Shown here piece after piece: positions 52,880 through 63,972 of a stretch of DNA of 64,000 nt. Every line of letters starts with the position of its first letter. Positions within the stretch are counted from its first letter, which is position 1. The DNA lies in NCBI RefSeq assembly GCF_900497805.2, contig NW_020954615.1:12222856-12286855 (forward strand). The letters are read 5' to 3'. Both the position numbers and the translations under genes were made by a program. The notes beneath the pieces were generated by a model. The model was not told where the DNA came from. It made no database searches and saw nothing but the letters and a program-made list of their open reading frames with translations. The DNA is from Vombatus ursinus (lineage: Eukaryota > Chordata > Mammalia > Diprotodontia > Vombatidae).

Positions 52880-53075
52880 TATCTCGCTTTGGAAGACTAG
52901 AGTTCACCTAGTCTAGTTCCCTCATTTTATAGATAAGGAAACTGATACCCAGAGATATTATATGATTTGCTTAAGATCATAAAGTAAGCAAAACATGCAG
53001 AATTGGAAGCCAAGTCCTCTTGAACAAAGGTCCTCTAATCCCAAACCCAGCACTCTGGGCTGCAAAACTCTTATT
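52880..53075 (-). mobile_element. MIR3-like SINE, antisense
   Basis: gttcacctagtctagttccc, tttatagataaggaaactga, agaattggaagccaagtcct, aacccagcactctgggc. Confidence 0.8.
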
Positions 53076-53174
53076 GAACTGCCAATTTGGTGAGCAAATA
53101 CATTGTCGATATTTTGAAAATTAAATTCAATATTCTCATGCCCCCTCCCACACCCCTATTCTTTGGGGAACAAC

Positions 53175-53385
53175 TAAGGGGGTATCATGCTACCTGGACT
53201 AGTGAACCAAACATTTGATGTGGGATCAGCAGACCTGGGGTCCATTCCCTGATCTGCCACTTACTCTGCATGTGACTTTAGACAAGTCATCTCTCCTCTC
53301 AGAGCTTCAGGATTCTCTTGTCTTTGGACCGCATAGCCTCTAAGGTCCCTTCCAGTCTTGACTCCTTTGATCTGATATCACTCTC
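53175..53385 (+). mobile_element. MIR, sense
   Basis: gatctgccacttactctgca, tgactttagacaagtcatct, ctctaaggtcccttccagtc. Confidence 0.78.
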
Positions 53386-54335
53386 AAATATAATGGAAGA
53401 GTAACTGGAGCCATGGTTTGACTGACATAAGGCATTCCCAGAAAGGGAAATTCCCTGTCCAGTACAACTTTGCCAAAAACATATAGCAGCTAAACAGACA
53501 GGATTGCTGGAGCCCTCCAAGACATATCATCATCTATGAGCAGGCTACCTTCAGACCATCTCCTTGGGCATCACACTTCCAACCATGTGTCAAACCCTAC
53601 CTTGGGGAGCATCTCCCCAGCTGGCAAAGGAAGCATGTATGCACATATCTGAGAAGCAAGACTTGAGCTCAACATGCCGCAAATTGCATTACTTACCAGT
53701 CAAGTGGCAATGTCTCCAGGCCTTGTCTTTATTTATTTTACTTTGAAGCAAATTTTAGCTGTTTGCATAAAATCTGTGTTTGTGCCCCCCCAAAAGAAAT
53801 TCTTGTCATTGTTGTGATAAATACAGGGGTATGGCTTTATAGATCCTGATGGGAAGGGTTCTATAAATATCAAAGTGGCCTCCCAAGCCTTGTGCTTTCC
53901 AACATTTCAAACACTTTAATGGTTTTTTTGCTGAACCATAAAAAATATTTATAAATTCATTTTTCAAAGCGTTTACTCTATGAGAAGCTCATAGCATGAT
54001 GTGAGACACAAATTATGATTATTGGAGCATAAAAAAGGGCTCAGGGCCTATGTATATACAATGAGGAGAAAGCCAAATGCTCTTCTGAAGTGGCCTCTTA
54101 GAGGCAGTCATTAAAGAAAAGGAAGGGGGAGAGGAGATTACTTTTGCTGGTGAGGTATCTTTATAAACCCCTTGACAGGATGTAGCAACAACTTGCAATG
54201 CTTAATTTGTGCTAAGTATTTTCATGGGGCAATAAGGAAAAATAATGTCATTGCTGTTCATGGTTTTTTGATCTGCTGGTTCTGGAGAAATTCAATATTT
54301 TTTCACTGCTGGGATAAGATGTGAGTTTTTTGCTT
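53386..54335. other. Repeat-free unique block, about 0.95 kb
   Basis: No repeat recognised. 53750-54330 is complex AT-rich sequence without ORFs, one of the best conserved-noncoding candidates in the window. Confidence 0.45.
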
Positions 54336-54337
54336 TA

Positions 54338-54485
54338 TGAATGAATGAGAATACATTTATTAAGTGTTAAATGTATGCCAAAGCCTGGGCTAAGTGCTGG
54401 GGATAGAAATAGAAAAATAAGACAGTCCCCAGTTCTTAAGGAGTTCACACTCTGATTAGGGGAGAAACACATAGAAGAGAACTCA
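54338..54485 (-). mobile_element. L2 3' end, antisense
   Basis: atacatttattaagtgttaa, gcctgggctaagtgctgggg, tcttaaggagttcacactct. Confidence 0.8.
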
Positions 54486-55790
54486 ACTTCAATGAAGCTG
54501 AAGAGACTCAGAGGTCCTGGGGAATAGCAGTGGGTGCAATGCATGGCAAAGCCCAGAGATTTCTCGGTTACATCCATAGGTCAGGTATCAGTAAGGGAGG
54601 ACAACAGAGGGCAGGTAGAGTGAATGGTAAGAACTGGAGGTCCTTTCCCATCTCATCCAAACCCAGTGAACAAAATAACCAGCCCAAGCTAAGGGGGAAA
54701 GAAAGGAGGAAGGGCATCCCCAGTGCTGGTGAGTCTTTTAGCCACCCAGCAATGCTAGATGGGTTCTGGGACGGCCCAGGGCTTGGTAAATGAGAGGAGA
54801 AGGAGTTGCAGGTGACAGTTATAACCTCATTATTACCTCCCAGGCTATTCTTATTGTCTTAATCTATAGGAGATCCCCTAAGTCTTAGAGTAGTTTTAAG
54901 CTCTTCAAGCTTTTGGGACACCCTGTACATGGATCTGTGATCTCATCCATGTGGATGTTCCTTCCAGTAAGGGAGGTCACACCCCATCTATGCCTGCCCA
55001 TCTTTAATGATTCTTGTTCACATCCTACCATAAGGTCATCCTAGGAGGTCCATTCCACATGCTGGATGACTGCCTGCATTTTTCCTGACATCATGAGAAT
55101 CCCACTGGAGCGCATGGACTTCCACAGTTTATTACCCACTCTGACCAAATAACTGGGCTCATACATTTCTTTTATGTTCCGGTTTTCCTTCACAACTCTT
55201 TGCTTACAATGTGTTGCAACTTGTTCTCACCCACCTTGCTCCGCTCTTGCTCCCTGGGAAATCCTCAGTTTTAATTCTTGATTCACAACCATGCAAAAAC
55301 ACCAGTAAAATATTAGTATTAAAGAGATGACATTAAGATCATCTATTGAAGCATATTGGAGACAAATGGATTTTTAACAGAGGGACTATATTATAATGAA
55401 AATGCCTTTGTTGCATGGGTTGGACCTATAAATGGTTGCTGAGATTCTTTCCAACTCACAATTTTTTTTTATTCTGTGAAACACTTCAATGGATCAATGA
55501 TACCAATACTCCCTCCAATGGTGCACATTTGCAGCCATCCATGTCTCCCCACCCTTTGCAATACTTGTCCATGGTCTCCCAACAATCTTTGTTTATCTTT
55601 AACAAAGGTACTGCAAGAAGAGAAGTATAAATATTCCTTCCCACCCAATACTTTGGAGTATACTCTCTCCGGCACCACCTTTGCCTCAGAGGAGAGTAGG
55701 TTCAACTTTGCTCTGCTCCTACATAGGAGTGGTTCCACCGAGGTCACATCAAGATGCAGCATAATTGCAATATGAGTCCTTATCTCTGAT
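54486..55790. other. Unclassified; probably old unnamed repeats
   Basis: Several parts (ttgggacaccctgtacatgg near 54914; ccattccacatgctggatga near 55050; 55480-55760) have the look of dispersed repeats, but I cannot name them. Open frames overlap on both strands at 55469-55775 with unfamiliar products. Confidence 0.3.
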
Positions 55791-56126
55791 TCTGCTGCCC
55801 TGGGCCCAGAAGTTTATTCCTTGCTCCCTGATGTACTAATGTTGAGATGGTTTCAAAGCCCAGTTAGAAACACAGGGACAATAAAGTGCTCTCCAGACTC
55901 TGGAATGCTGGGATGTTCAGGCACCCTTTGCACATTTCATAATTTACAAGGTCATGGAAGTTCCACACCTTTTACCTAAAATGGAAGAGAAGAAATGGAG
56001 AGTACAGGGCCCAAATGCAAGGCCATATGTCCTCATAGAGGAAAAGGCCATCCAACCTGTCTCATTATAGCATTACCTCTCACCAGACACCACAAGCAGA
56101 GTTATCAAATGAAGCTGAGGGCTCAT
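55791..56126. other. Unclassified sequence
   Basis: No repeat or gene recognised. Confidence 0.4.
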
Positions 56127-56382
56127 GCTGTTGTCTAGTTGTTTCATTCATGTACAACTCTTCATGACCTTCATTTGGGGTTTTCTTGGCAAAGATACTT
56201 GAGTGGTTTGCCATTTTCTTCTAATACTCATTTTACAGAGGAGGAACTAAGGCAAACAGGGTGAAATGACTTGCCCAGAGTCACACAGGTAGTAAGTGTC
56301 TGAGGTCATATTTGAACTCAGAAAATGGATCTTCCTGATTCTAAGCCTAGTGATCTATCCACTGTACCACCTAGCAGCCCCA
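56127..56382 (-). mobile_element. CORE-SINE, long type, antisense
   Basis: ttgtctagttgtttcattca, ttttcttggcaaagatactt, cttgcccagagtcacacagg, ctgtaccacctagcagcccc. Confidence 0.95.
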
Positions 56383-56604
56383 TTATTTCAGAGAATGTGT
56401 CCAATGTGCTAGAGGGCTTCTCTTGGGTCTTTTCACTTTTGTAGCGATCAGTTCAGTCCTTATCTTCTCTATCAGAATCTGCCATTTTCATTCACTATGT
56501 GGTCAGCCCACCTCTTTTTCCTATGCTGTATCAACAGTTGATATTTGAAATCATCACTAGTAATGTTTCATAGGTCACAATACCAAATTTGGCATAGGAG
56601 AAAA
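56383..56604. other. Possible unnamed repeat
   Basis: tatgctgtatcaacagttga and neighbouring sequence look repeat-like, but the family is unknown. Confidence 0.3.
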
Positions 56605-56675
56605 AAAGGCAGAGTGGAAAGTACAAATCCTAGGTTAAAATCCTGGCTCTGTAATTTCAAAAAGTCATTGACAAA
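56605..56675 (+). mobile_element. MIR fragment, sense
   Basis: gcagagtggaaagtacaaat, aatcctggctctgtaatttc. Confidence 0.55.
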
Positions 56676-56739
56676 GAGCTGGAAATAACTTTACAGACCA
56701 CCCAGGCTATTGCCCTTCCTTGGGGAGAGAAGGAAGAAA

Positions 56740-57228
56740 TAAAGGGAAGGGAATAAGTATTTATTAAACATCTACTGTGTGGCAAGAATTTCAATATTAT
56801 CTCATTTGATCCTTACAACTCTGGGAGGTAATAATAATGGTTAACATTTACATAATGCTTACTACATACTTAGAACTGTACTAAGCACTTTACAATTGTT
56901 TTATCTCTCTCAATCTTCACAATAACCCTCAGGCATTATTATCCCCATTTTACAAATGAGGAAACTGAGGCAAATAAGATTTAAGTGACTTTCCAAAGTC
57001 ACACACCTAGGAAGTGTCTGAGGTCATATTTGAACTCGTCTTCCTGACTTCAGGCCCAGTGCTCTGTCCACTGCACCATCACCTGCCTCTACAAATGAAG
57101 AATAGGGGCTCAGAGAGGTTAAGCAATGTACCCAAAGTCACAGAGGTAGGAAGCAGCAGACAGAGCTGGGATTCAAACCTACATTATCTAGCTCCAAATC
57201 CTATACTCTTTCCATTGAACCACTTAAT
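56740..57228 (-). mobile_element. MIR, antisense, split by another MIR
   Basis: Left arm 56740-56831 (tctactgtgtggcaagaatt; tttgatccttacaactctgg). Right arm 57091-57228 (agaataggggctcagagagg; gggattcaaacctacattat). Confidence 0.78.
56832..57090 (-). mobile_element. MIR/CORE-SINE, antisense, nested
   Basis: Starts with TAATAATAATGG and acatttacataatgcttact, then attttacaaatgaggaaact, gtctgaggtcatatttgaac, and ends ctgtccactgcaccatc. A complete element within the older MIR. Confidence 0.85.
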
Positions 57229-57348
57229 ATCTGTACCACCTTGGGCAAGTTGAATAACCTCTAAGGACCTCAGTTTCCTCATGCGTAAAATGAAGATGTT
57301 GGACTAGATGATCACTAAGATCACTCCCAGGTTTTATTCTATGTTTCT
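57229..57348 (+). mobile_element. MIR 3' half, sense
   Basis: cttgggcaagttgaataacc, cctcagtttcctcatgcgta, tggactagatgatcactaag. Confidence 0.8.
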
Positions 57349-57904
57349 GTCACCATGCATCTTGTCTATGGGCATTTGCATTGTCCACAACTTGAAATCT
57401 CTGTAGATCGTCATGTTTCATCATTCGTAGTCCTACAGAATCACCAGGAGAATATTGCTAGTAAAAAAAAAATTGTCTTTTTTATGTCAGAGAGATGTTT
57501 GGTTTCATTTAAAGTTCTGGACAATTTTCCAAATGCAAACAAACCCAAGGTCTCCCTCTTATTCAATTCTTAACCCAGATCTTTGTCCATCATCAGTGCT
57601 TATCCAAGGCAAGTGTGCTCATTCTATTTCCACTCTCCTCTGCTACTTTGCCTGGTTTCAACTCCCTTCCCAGGATAAGCTCATCACTTTTAATCTCACC
57701 ACGATGCTACTAACTCAAGCCTTGATTGATACCACCTCCCTCAGCCCCCTCTCCCCTCTGATTAGAGGGTGGGAAGGCAGGTCACCAAACTCCTCCTCCC
57801 AATGCCTTTCTTTATAGGGAGCAGAAACTGGGGTCTCAGATCACTCCCTCTTGTAGCTACTGCCCTGCCTGGTTTTAACTCCATCGGCAACCTGCTACAT
57901 AACC
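57349..57904. other. Unclassified
   Basis: Contains overlapping open frames (57355-57573, 57455-57817) without recognisable products. Parts may be unnamed repeats. Confidence 0.3.
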
Positions 57905-58037
57905 ACATATATAATAGGATTATAGGTTGACAGGGGTCTTAAGGATCATCAGATCTACCCCACTCATTTTGCAGATGAGGAAATTGAGGCCCAGAAAGTA
58001 GCAAACTCCTCAGATTCCAAATCCAGCACTCTTTGGG
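57905..58037 (-). mobile_element. MIR3-like SINE, antisense
   Basis: aggatcatcagatctacccc, ttttgcagatgaggaaattg, ttccaaatccagcactcttt. Confidence 0.75.
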
Positions 58038-58039
58038 GG

Positions 58040-58140
58040 TCCTTCAATTAAACACCTGCTATGTGTTTGCAATTGAAGATGAAAAGACCAAAACAAAACA
58101 CATCCTCACTGAAAGGAGCTTATATATGATGGGGGAAGAT
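58040..58140 (-). mobile_element. L2 3' end, antisense
   Basis: aattaaacacctgctatgtg and ctgaaaggagcttatatatg. Confidence 0.65.
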
Positions 58141-58207
58141 GGGTAGCATATTATCTTTCTAGCCTTAATATCTATCACTCCCTATATAGATCCTATATTC
58201 AACTCAT

Positions 58208-58468
58208 TTTGGGCAGCTAAATGCCAAAGGGGTTAGAGCACTGGATCTGGAGCCAGAAAGATTCACCTTCCAGAATTTAAATCTAGACTTAGATACTTAC
58301 TAGCTGTGTGACCCTGGGCAAGTCACTTAACCCTGTTAACTTCAGTTTCCTCCTGTGTAAAATAAACTGGAGAAGGAAATGGTAAACCACTCGAGGGTCT
58401 TTGCCAAGATAACCCCAAACGGAATCACAAAGAGTCAGACATGACTGAAATGACTGAACAATAACAAC
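58208..58468 (+). mobile_element. CORE-SINE, long type
   Basis: tttgggcagctaaatgccaa, gtgtgaccctgggcaagtca, gagaaggaaatggtaaacca, gagtcagacatgactgaaat. Confidence 0.95.
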
Positions 58469-58519
58469 ACTAGTCATTCCCTAAACACAAAATTCTACCT
58501 CCCTCCTCAGCTTTTTGAC

Positions 58520-58657
58520 ACTAACAATAATGATAGTTAACTATTCCATAGTGCTTTAAGATTTTCAAAGCTCTTTACATGTGTTATCTCATTTCATCCT
58601 TATAAGAACCTAGTAAGGTAAATGCTATTTTTATATCCATTTAACAGATAAGTGACC
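58520..58657 (-). mobile_element. MIR 3' half, antisense
   Basis: tccatagtgctttaagattt, catgtgttatctcatttcat, tttttatatccatttaacag. Confidence 0.78.
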
Positions 58658-58689
58658 TTTCTTGCTTCACCTACATTGTCATTTAATGC

Positions 58690-58845
58690 CTCTTTCATGC
58701 CATATACTGCCTCATATTAGATATTGATATACATGTCATCTTCCATACTAAACATTTAGCCCCTTTTAGGCAAAGACTGTAAGGTATCAATCTCTATGTA
58801 CCCTGAATATCTGTAGATTACCTTGCACACAATAGATTTTCACTG
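58690..58845 (+). mobile_element. L2 3' end, degraded
   Basis: ccccttttaggcaaagactg and attaccttgcacacaataga. Confidence 0.55.
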
Positions 58846-58854
58846 ATAATAGAT

Positions 58855-59040
58855 TTGAAACTGGGAAAGAACTTAGAAGCCATCTAGTTCAACTCTCATC
58901 ACTTTATAGGTAAAGAAAATGAGTCCTAAAGAGGTGAATGACCTGCCCAGGGCCACAAAGGTAAGTATCAGAATGAGGATCTGAACCCGTCTTTGACCTT
59001 GAAGCACAGCCTTATTTTCACTATATCACTTTACTTCCTC
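58855..59040 (-). mobile_element. MIR3-like SINE, antisense
   Basis: aagccatctagttcaactct, gacctgcccagggccacaaa, gaatgaggatctgaacccgt. Confidence 0.78.
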
Positions 59041-59640
59041 TGCAGATGGGGTTGCTGTTACTGAAGGTATTCATGGAGAAGGAATGTCTGTTATTAGTGT
59101 TAATAGATTTACCAGGCTGGATGAATTTTTGCCTTAAAGTGGTTTATGTCATACACAAAATAAGAATAAGTCCCAAATGAGCCTCTAGCATGGTGGAAGG
59201 GTATGATGACACCATCTGGTTTCCCCCTGAGAAATTTCCTTGATGTGGATATGTCTTTGCATCTCTCATCCAGGGCACTAACAGACAGGGGAATTGCCAG
59301 GGGACATTATTGTGTCTCTGTTTCTTCCTTGGGTGCCTTATGTCTCGCAGTGGTGTTTATGACTGTCTCCACATAGCAAAGGGATCAGTGTTCCGGGAAA
59401 GGCTGAGACCATGATGAGAAGGCCGTGCAGAGACAGCTTTGCCTGCCATTCTGACATATTGTTTGTTTTTCGACTCTGTCCCATTCCCCCTAGGGACATG
59501 CTTTGTGAGCAGAAACATAGCAGAAGTGCCATGATAAGGATTTTAAAAGAAATGTCTTAGAATTTGCAAAGCCCAAATTATATTTTTACTATGAAACCAA
59601 TTTTAAGTGAAAATTATCTAAAAATAAATAAATGCTCATG
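59041..59640. other. Repeat-free unique block, about 0.6 kb
   Basis: No repeat recognised and no long ORF with recognisable product. Possible conserved noncoding DNA. Confidence 0.4.
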
Positions 59641-59644
59641 GGCA

Positions 59645-59692
59645 TTTTGTCTCAATTCAAATTTTAAATGTATTGAAGACCTACTATGTGAG
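59645..59692 (-). mobile_element. L2 3' tip, antisense
   Basis: attgaagacctactatgtga, cut by the SINE that follows. Confidence 0.5.
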
Positions 59693-59696
59693 AGGT

Positions 59697-59958
59697 GAGA
59701 AGCAGCAAGGCCTACTAGATAGAAAACTGGACCCGGAGTCAGGAAGATTCAAGTCTAAATGCAGCCTCAGACATTTCCTAATTGTATGACTCTGGGCAAG
59801 TCATTTAACCTTTGTCTGCCTCGGTTTCCTCATCTGTGAAATGGGAATGACAGTAGCTACCTCATAGGGTTGTTGTAAGAATCAAATGGGATATTTATAA
59901 AATGCTTAACACAAATACCTGGCTCATAGTAGGTGCTTAATAAATGTTTATTGCCTCC
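59697..59958 (+). mobile_element. CORE-SINE, MIR-tailed type
   Basis: aagcagcaaggcctactaga, tgactctgggcaagtcattt, tcatagggttgttgtaagaa, catagtaggtgcttaataaa. Confidence 0.93.
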
Positions 59959-60114
59959 TTCTTCTCTAGTGGATAAAGGGTTGGACTTGGAGTTAGAAAG
60001 AGTTGGGGTTCTGCTTCACTGGAAATAATGAAAGGTCCTTTTGGTATGTTAGCATAGAGAAGGTATTTTTTTTTTCAAGAATAGGTTGAACCAAATGGCC
60101 ACTGAGTTTCCCCT

Positions 60115-60420
60115 AGAGGCAGGTAAGTGGTAAGGTAGATAGAGCATTGAACTTGGAATCAGGAAGACCTGAATTCAAATCTTGCCTTAGTCATTTCCTA
60201 CCTATTCAGGGCAGGGCCCTGCCTTTAGCTCCTTTTTTGCCTCTGCTTAATGCTGTGACCTTGATCAGGAGACAGACAACCTCTGTGTAAACCATACTTT
60301 TCCTTTAAAAAAATTATTCCCTATCCAGGGCCTTAGATGTATTATGAAGGTAAAATGATATAATGCATGTAAAATTTCTTGGATAAAGGTAGAAAGCCCT
60401 CTGTAAATACAAGTATTCTC
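60115..60420 (+). mobile_element. CORE-SINE with foreign middle segment
   Basis: Head gaggcaggtaagtggtaagg and caggaagacctgaattcaaa. The 3' end is tgatataatgcatgtaaaat. The middle (about 60210-60330) departs from the family and may be an insertion. Confidence 0.7.
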
Positions 60421-60464
60421 ATTATCATTATTATGTCCCTAGCAACAGGGATATATACAAGAGA

Positions 60465-60610
60465 TTTTATGAGGGTAGAAATGACAGAATTGGAAATGGA
60501 CTGGATATGGATGGAGAAAGAGGGCCCAGAGGTAAGGATGACACCTGGATTTTGTGCCTGGTTGAGTGAAAAGATGCTAGCACCCTTGACAGTAACAGGG
60601 AAGTTAGGAG
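60465..60610 (-). mobile_element. L2 ORF2 fragment, antisense
   Basis: ggatgacacctggattttgt, ttgacagtaacagggaagtt. Opposed to the next L2. Confidence 0.72.
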
Positions 60611-61188
60611 ACTCTTTCCTCACCAATCAATCCAGCTTCCACTCAGCTGCCAAAATGATTTTCCTAAACTTCTTATGATGTCTCGTGCATTATGGCTCCC
60701 TTGTTCAAAGTGGTTCAAACATAAATAGCTCAGGTTGACTTTTAACTCCTTTGCCACCTGGCCCAATTGGACCTTTCCTACCTGAGTAAATATTCCTACC
60801 TTCCATACAGCAACCAATTCAGCCATACCAGGATTCTTGCTGTTCCTCACACATCCTTTGTCCCCAAGCCTTTTCACCTGCTGTACCTCATGCTGCACAT
60901 GATCTCCCTCTTCATCTCCCTCTCCTGGAATCACAGGTTTCTTTCTAGACTCAGATCAATCATCATATTTCAGGTAACACCTTATCTAGTCTTTGAAGCT
61001 ACAAGTTGACTTTAAATATTCTTTGTATGTGTTTTGTAGGTACCAATGAATGTGCACATTTCTCCCCCATTACAATATAAGCACCCTAAGATTAGAGACT
61101 TTCACCTTTTTCTGTATTCTAGGAGCCTCGTATAATTCCTGGTATACAGTAGGCACTTAATAAATGCTTGTTGATTGTCTGTTTGGCA
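60611..61188 (+). mobile_element. L2 LINE 3' region, sense
   Basis: cagctgccaaaatgattttc, gcattatggctcccttgttc, attcttgctgttcctcacac, agtaggcacttaataaatgc. Complete through the 3' tip. Confidence 0.87.
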
Positions 61189-61192
61189 TGAG

Positions 61193-61275
61193 AGTCAGTC
61201 AGTGAACAAATATGAATTAAGCACCTACCATGTGTCAGGCACTGTGCTGAGCACTAGGGATACAAAGAGAAGATA
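61193..61275 (-). mobile_element. L2 3' end, antisense
   Basis: gtcagtcagtgaacaaatat, cactgtgctgagcactaggg. Tail-to-tail with the preceding copy. Confidence 0.82.
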
Positions 61276-61540
61276 TGACTCGGGGAATTTCAAAGAAAAA
61301 TGTTTATATTTCCAGAAGGAATAAAAAACCACAACTTCCTAACAGCTAGCGATATCTATATATAGAAAGGGCTGCTTGGGGTGGTGATGGGTTCCCTCTC
61401 ATGGAAGATATTCTGGCAGAAACTGAAAAACCACTTGTCAGATTAGCTATAGAAGGGATTATTGGTCAGGTGAGGGCTGGGTGGGATGACTTCTGAGGCT
61501 TACTCTAGTTCTAAGATTCCATAAATCTGGAACTAAACTC
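61276..61540 (+). mobile_element. L3/CR1 3' end
   Basis: acttcctaacagctagcgat, gggttccctctcatggaaga, aaaaaccacttgtcagatta, tgacttctgaggcttactct. Confidence 0.8.
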
Positions 61541-62230
61541 AAAGTCTCTTGACATCCAGGCCATTGGGTGATTATTTCTATCTGATCACTCTGGGAGTGA
61601 GGTCCTCCAGCTACTTCCATGGGCCTGGCCCTCATTAACCCTTACTTGCCCATACATTCTGTTCCCAGATGCACCATAATTTGTAGTTTTCCTAGACAAT
61701 GCAGGGGGAGCCAGGAGGAGCACACAAACTTACAACATAGATATGGCTTAAGAAGGGGATTTATGGAAAGTTGTAACATGAAGCTCAAGGTAAAATAAAG
61801 AGAATGTTTTGAGGCAATTCTCCCACCGACAATTTAACAAAAGTTTAGTCTGGCTGCTGCCCAGGAGGCCTCATTATCCTGGTCTCTGCAGATTTAAAAG
61901 GAAAGAAAAAAATTATTCTTTTCCCAATTTCTAGACATATAAAGAAAAGCCCAGCATTTAGAGACAAGGGAAATATCTAATAAAGAATGAAAAATTGGTG
62001 ACTCCAGTTTCAATAATACACATAATCACCATTGCTAAATAAAAATGAAAACATGTATAGTTAAATGCCTCACTTCAATCACAGCAAAGAAAGACAATGT
62101 ACATAACACAAGATTTGACAGTGATAGGAATTCCGTTACATATCCTGAACATAAAAGCAGTATTTGTGCTTCTTCAACCACTTTCATTACAAATGAAGTC
62201 AGCGACATTTCCCTTTTTTTCTTAATTACT
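61541..62230. other. Unclassified, partly AT-rich
   Basis: No repeat recognised. 61800-62040 is complex and ORF-free. Confidence 0.4.
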
Positions 62231-62234
62231 GGAA

Positions 62235-63385
62235 GAACTGATCAAACTTACAGGTGATATGAAGTTGAGAGGGACAGCTGGCTCATTCAATAATAGTCAG
62301 GATTCCAATAAGCCAAATAGACTATAACATTGGGATGAATCTATTAAGAGGAAAATTTAAAGGGATAAATGTAAAGCCTTACCCCCTGAGGTCAAAAAAT
62401 CTACTTTGCCAGTACAAGATGAGCAAAATCAGGTCATCTGAAAAAAGAAAACAGAGTTTGAGTGACTTCCAGGCTCACTATGACCAAAAAACAAAAAACC
62501 AATGTGATCCGGAAGGTAAAAATGCTAATGCAATATAAAAGTAGAATGGTGGCCAAGTCTAGGGAGGTGGTAATCCCACTATAAACCCGGGCCAAATCAC
62601 ATCTGGAGTATTGTGTTAAGTTCAAGGTGCCACATATTAGCAAGGGCTTTGATGGACAGGATAATGTTCGGAGGAGGACAACAAAAACAGAAAAGAGGCT
62701 GCTGATTCAAGCCATGTGGGGACCAGTTGAAGGAACTAGGGCTGTTTAAACTGGAGAAGTTAAAATTTAGGATAGGGACACAATGGGATAGCTAGGCAGT
62801 GCAGTGGATAGAGTGCCAGGTCTGGAGTCAGGAAGACTCATGTCATTGAGTTCAAATCCAACCTCAGACAATTACTAGTTGTGTGACCCTGGGTAGTCAC
62901 TTAACCCTATTTGCCTCAGTTCCTTATCTGTAAAATGAAGTGGAAAAGGAAATAGCAAACCATTCCACTATCTTTGCCAAAAAACAAATTCCAAATGGGG
63001 TCACAAAGAGTAGAACATGAGAGAAATGGCTAAGCAGTAATAGGAATATGATAGCCAATTTCAAATATTTGAAGGTCTGCAATGACCAAAAGGCATTATA
63101 TTTATCTTGTTTAATCTAAGAGGGCAGAATCAGAAGCAAACAACAGAAACTGCAAAGAATAAAATGTGGACTTAATGTCAGGAAAATCTTTCTCATCATC
63201 AAAGTTATCTAAATTTGAAATATGCTACCTTAAGAAGGAACGAATTCCCTCTCACTCAAAGTCTCCAGGCACAGTCTCAATGACTGATCATTGGACATCA
63301 TGTAAAATAGAATCTCGTTCAGGTAAATATTGGATTAGATAGACACTGACCTTGCAATGCTAAGATTCTATGAATCATCCCTGGA
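62235..63385 (+). mobile_element. L3/CR1 LINE, C-terminal ORF2 to 3' end, split by a SINE
   Basis: Sense L3 order: gataaatgtaaagccttacc (the GKCKVL region), aatcacatctggagtattgt, aaggaactagggctgtttaa, then the SINE. After it come tttcaaatatttgaaggtct, tgtggacttaatgtcaggaa and the 3' end ggattagatagacactgac. Many stops. This is the longest L3 in the window. Confidence 0.85.
62786..63040 (+). mobile_element. CORE-SINE, long type, inside L3
   Basis: gatagctaggcagtgcagtg, ttgagttcaaatccaacctc, ggaaatagcaaaccattcca, ctatctttgccaaaaaac. It lies between consecutive L3 segments. Confidence 0.94.
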
Positions 63386-63479
63386 GGGTGTGGTTTTTCC
63401 ACCCCTCCCCTCCTAGTCACCAGACAAGGAAGTCTACTCACCACACCACGATGGTGAAAGGATGCAAAGCCAAGCCTTG

Positions 63480-63775
63480 TGAAAATCAACTAAAGGAACT
63501 AAGGACATTTAACTAGGATAGGATATCTAGTGTATAGTATTTATCAGAAGATAAATACTGAGATTTAAAGGTATTTTATAGAGAGGATATTTACTATTTG
63601 CCCCCACTAAGCCAAATCAAAACCAGTGACTAGAAGTTACAAAAAGATTTATTTCATTTCAAGGTGATGAAGAACTTTTTATCAACCTAGCCTGCATAAT
63701 AATGGAATGCACTCCCTGGGAAGCAGTGAGATGGGAGACTTTCCATTTATTAGAGACATTGTTGAGGAGATTCTA
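63480..63775 (+). mobile_element. L3/CR1 fragment, second copy
   Basis: aactaaaggaactaaggaca, aagttacaaaaagatttatt, aatggaatgcactccctggg. The C-terminal ORF2 region recurs, so this is a separate copy from 62235-63385. Confidence 0.7.
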
Positions 63776-63781
63776 GCTGCA

Positions 63782-63972
63782 TAGGATCATGGATCTAAAG
63801 TTGGAAGGAACCTTGGAAGAAATCTGGTCCAACACTCTCATTTTGCAGAATAGTAAACTGAGGCTCAGAAGTGAAATGACTTGTCCTGGGTCATACAGGA
63901 AGTAAATTGCAGAGGCAGGATTCGAGCCCAGGTCTTCTGACTTGAGGTCCTGCCTCCCTTTGGAGACTGCTT
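63782..63972 (-). mobile_element. MIR3-like SINE, antisense
   Basis: aagttggaaggaaccttgga, tgacttgtcctgggtcatac, aggattcgagcccaggtctt, cctgcctccctttggag. Confidence 0.85.

Noticed and set aside
60342-60934. Pairs of about 100-codon frames on both strands
   Set aside because: They lie on L2 fragments in opposite orientations.
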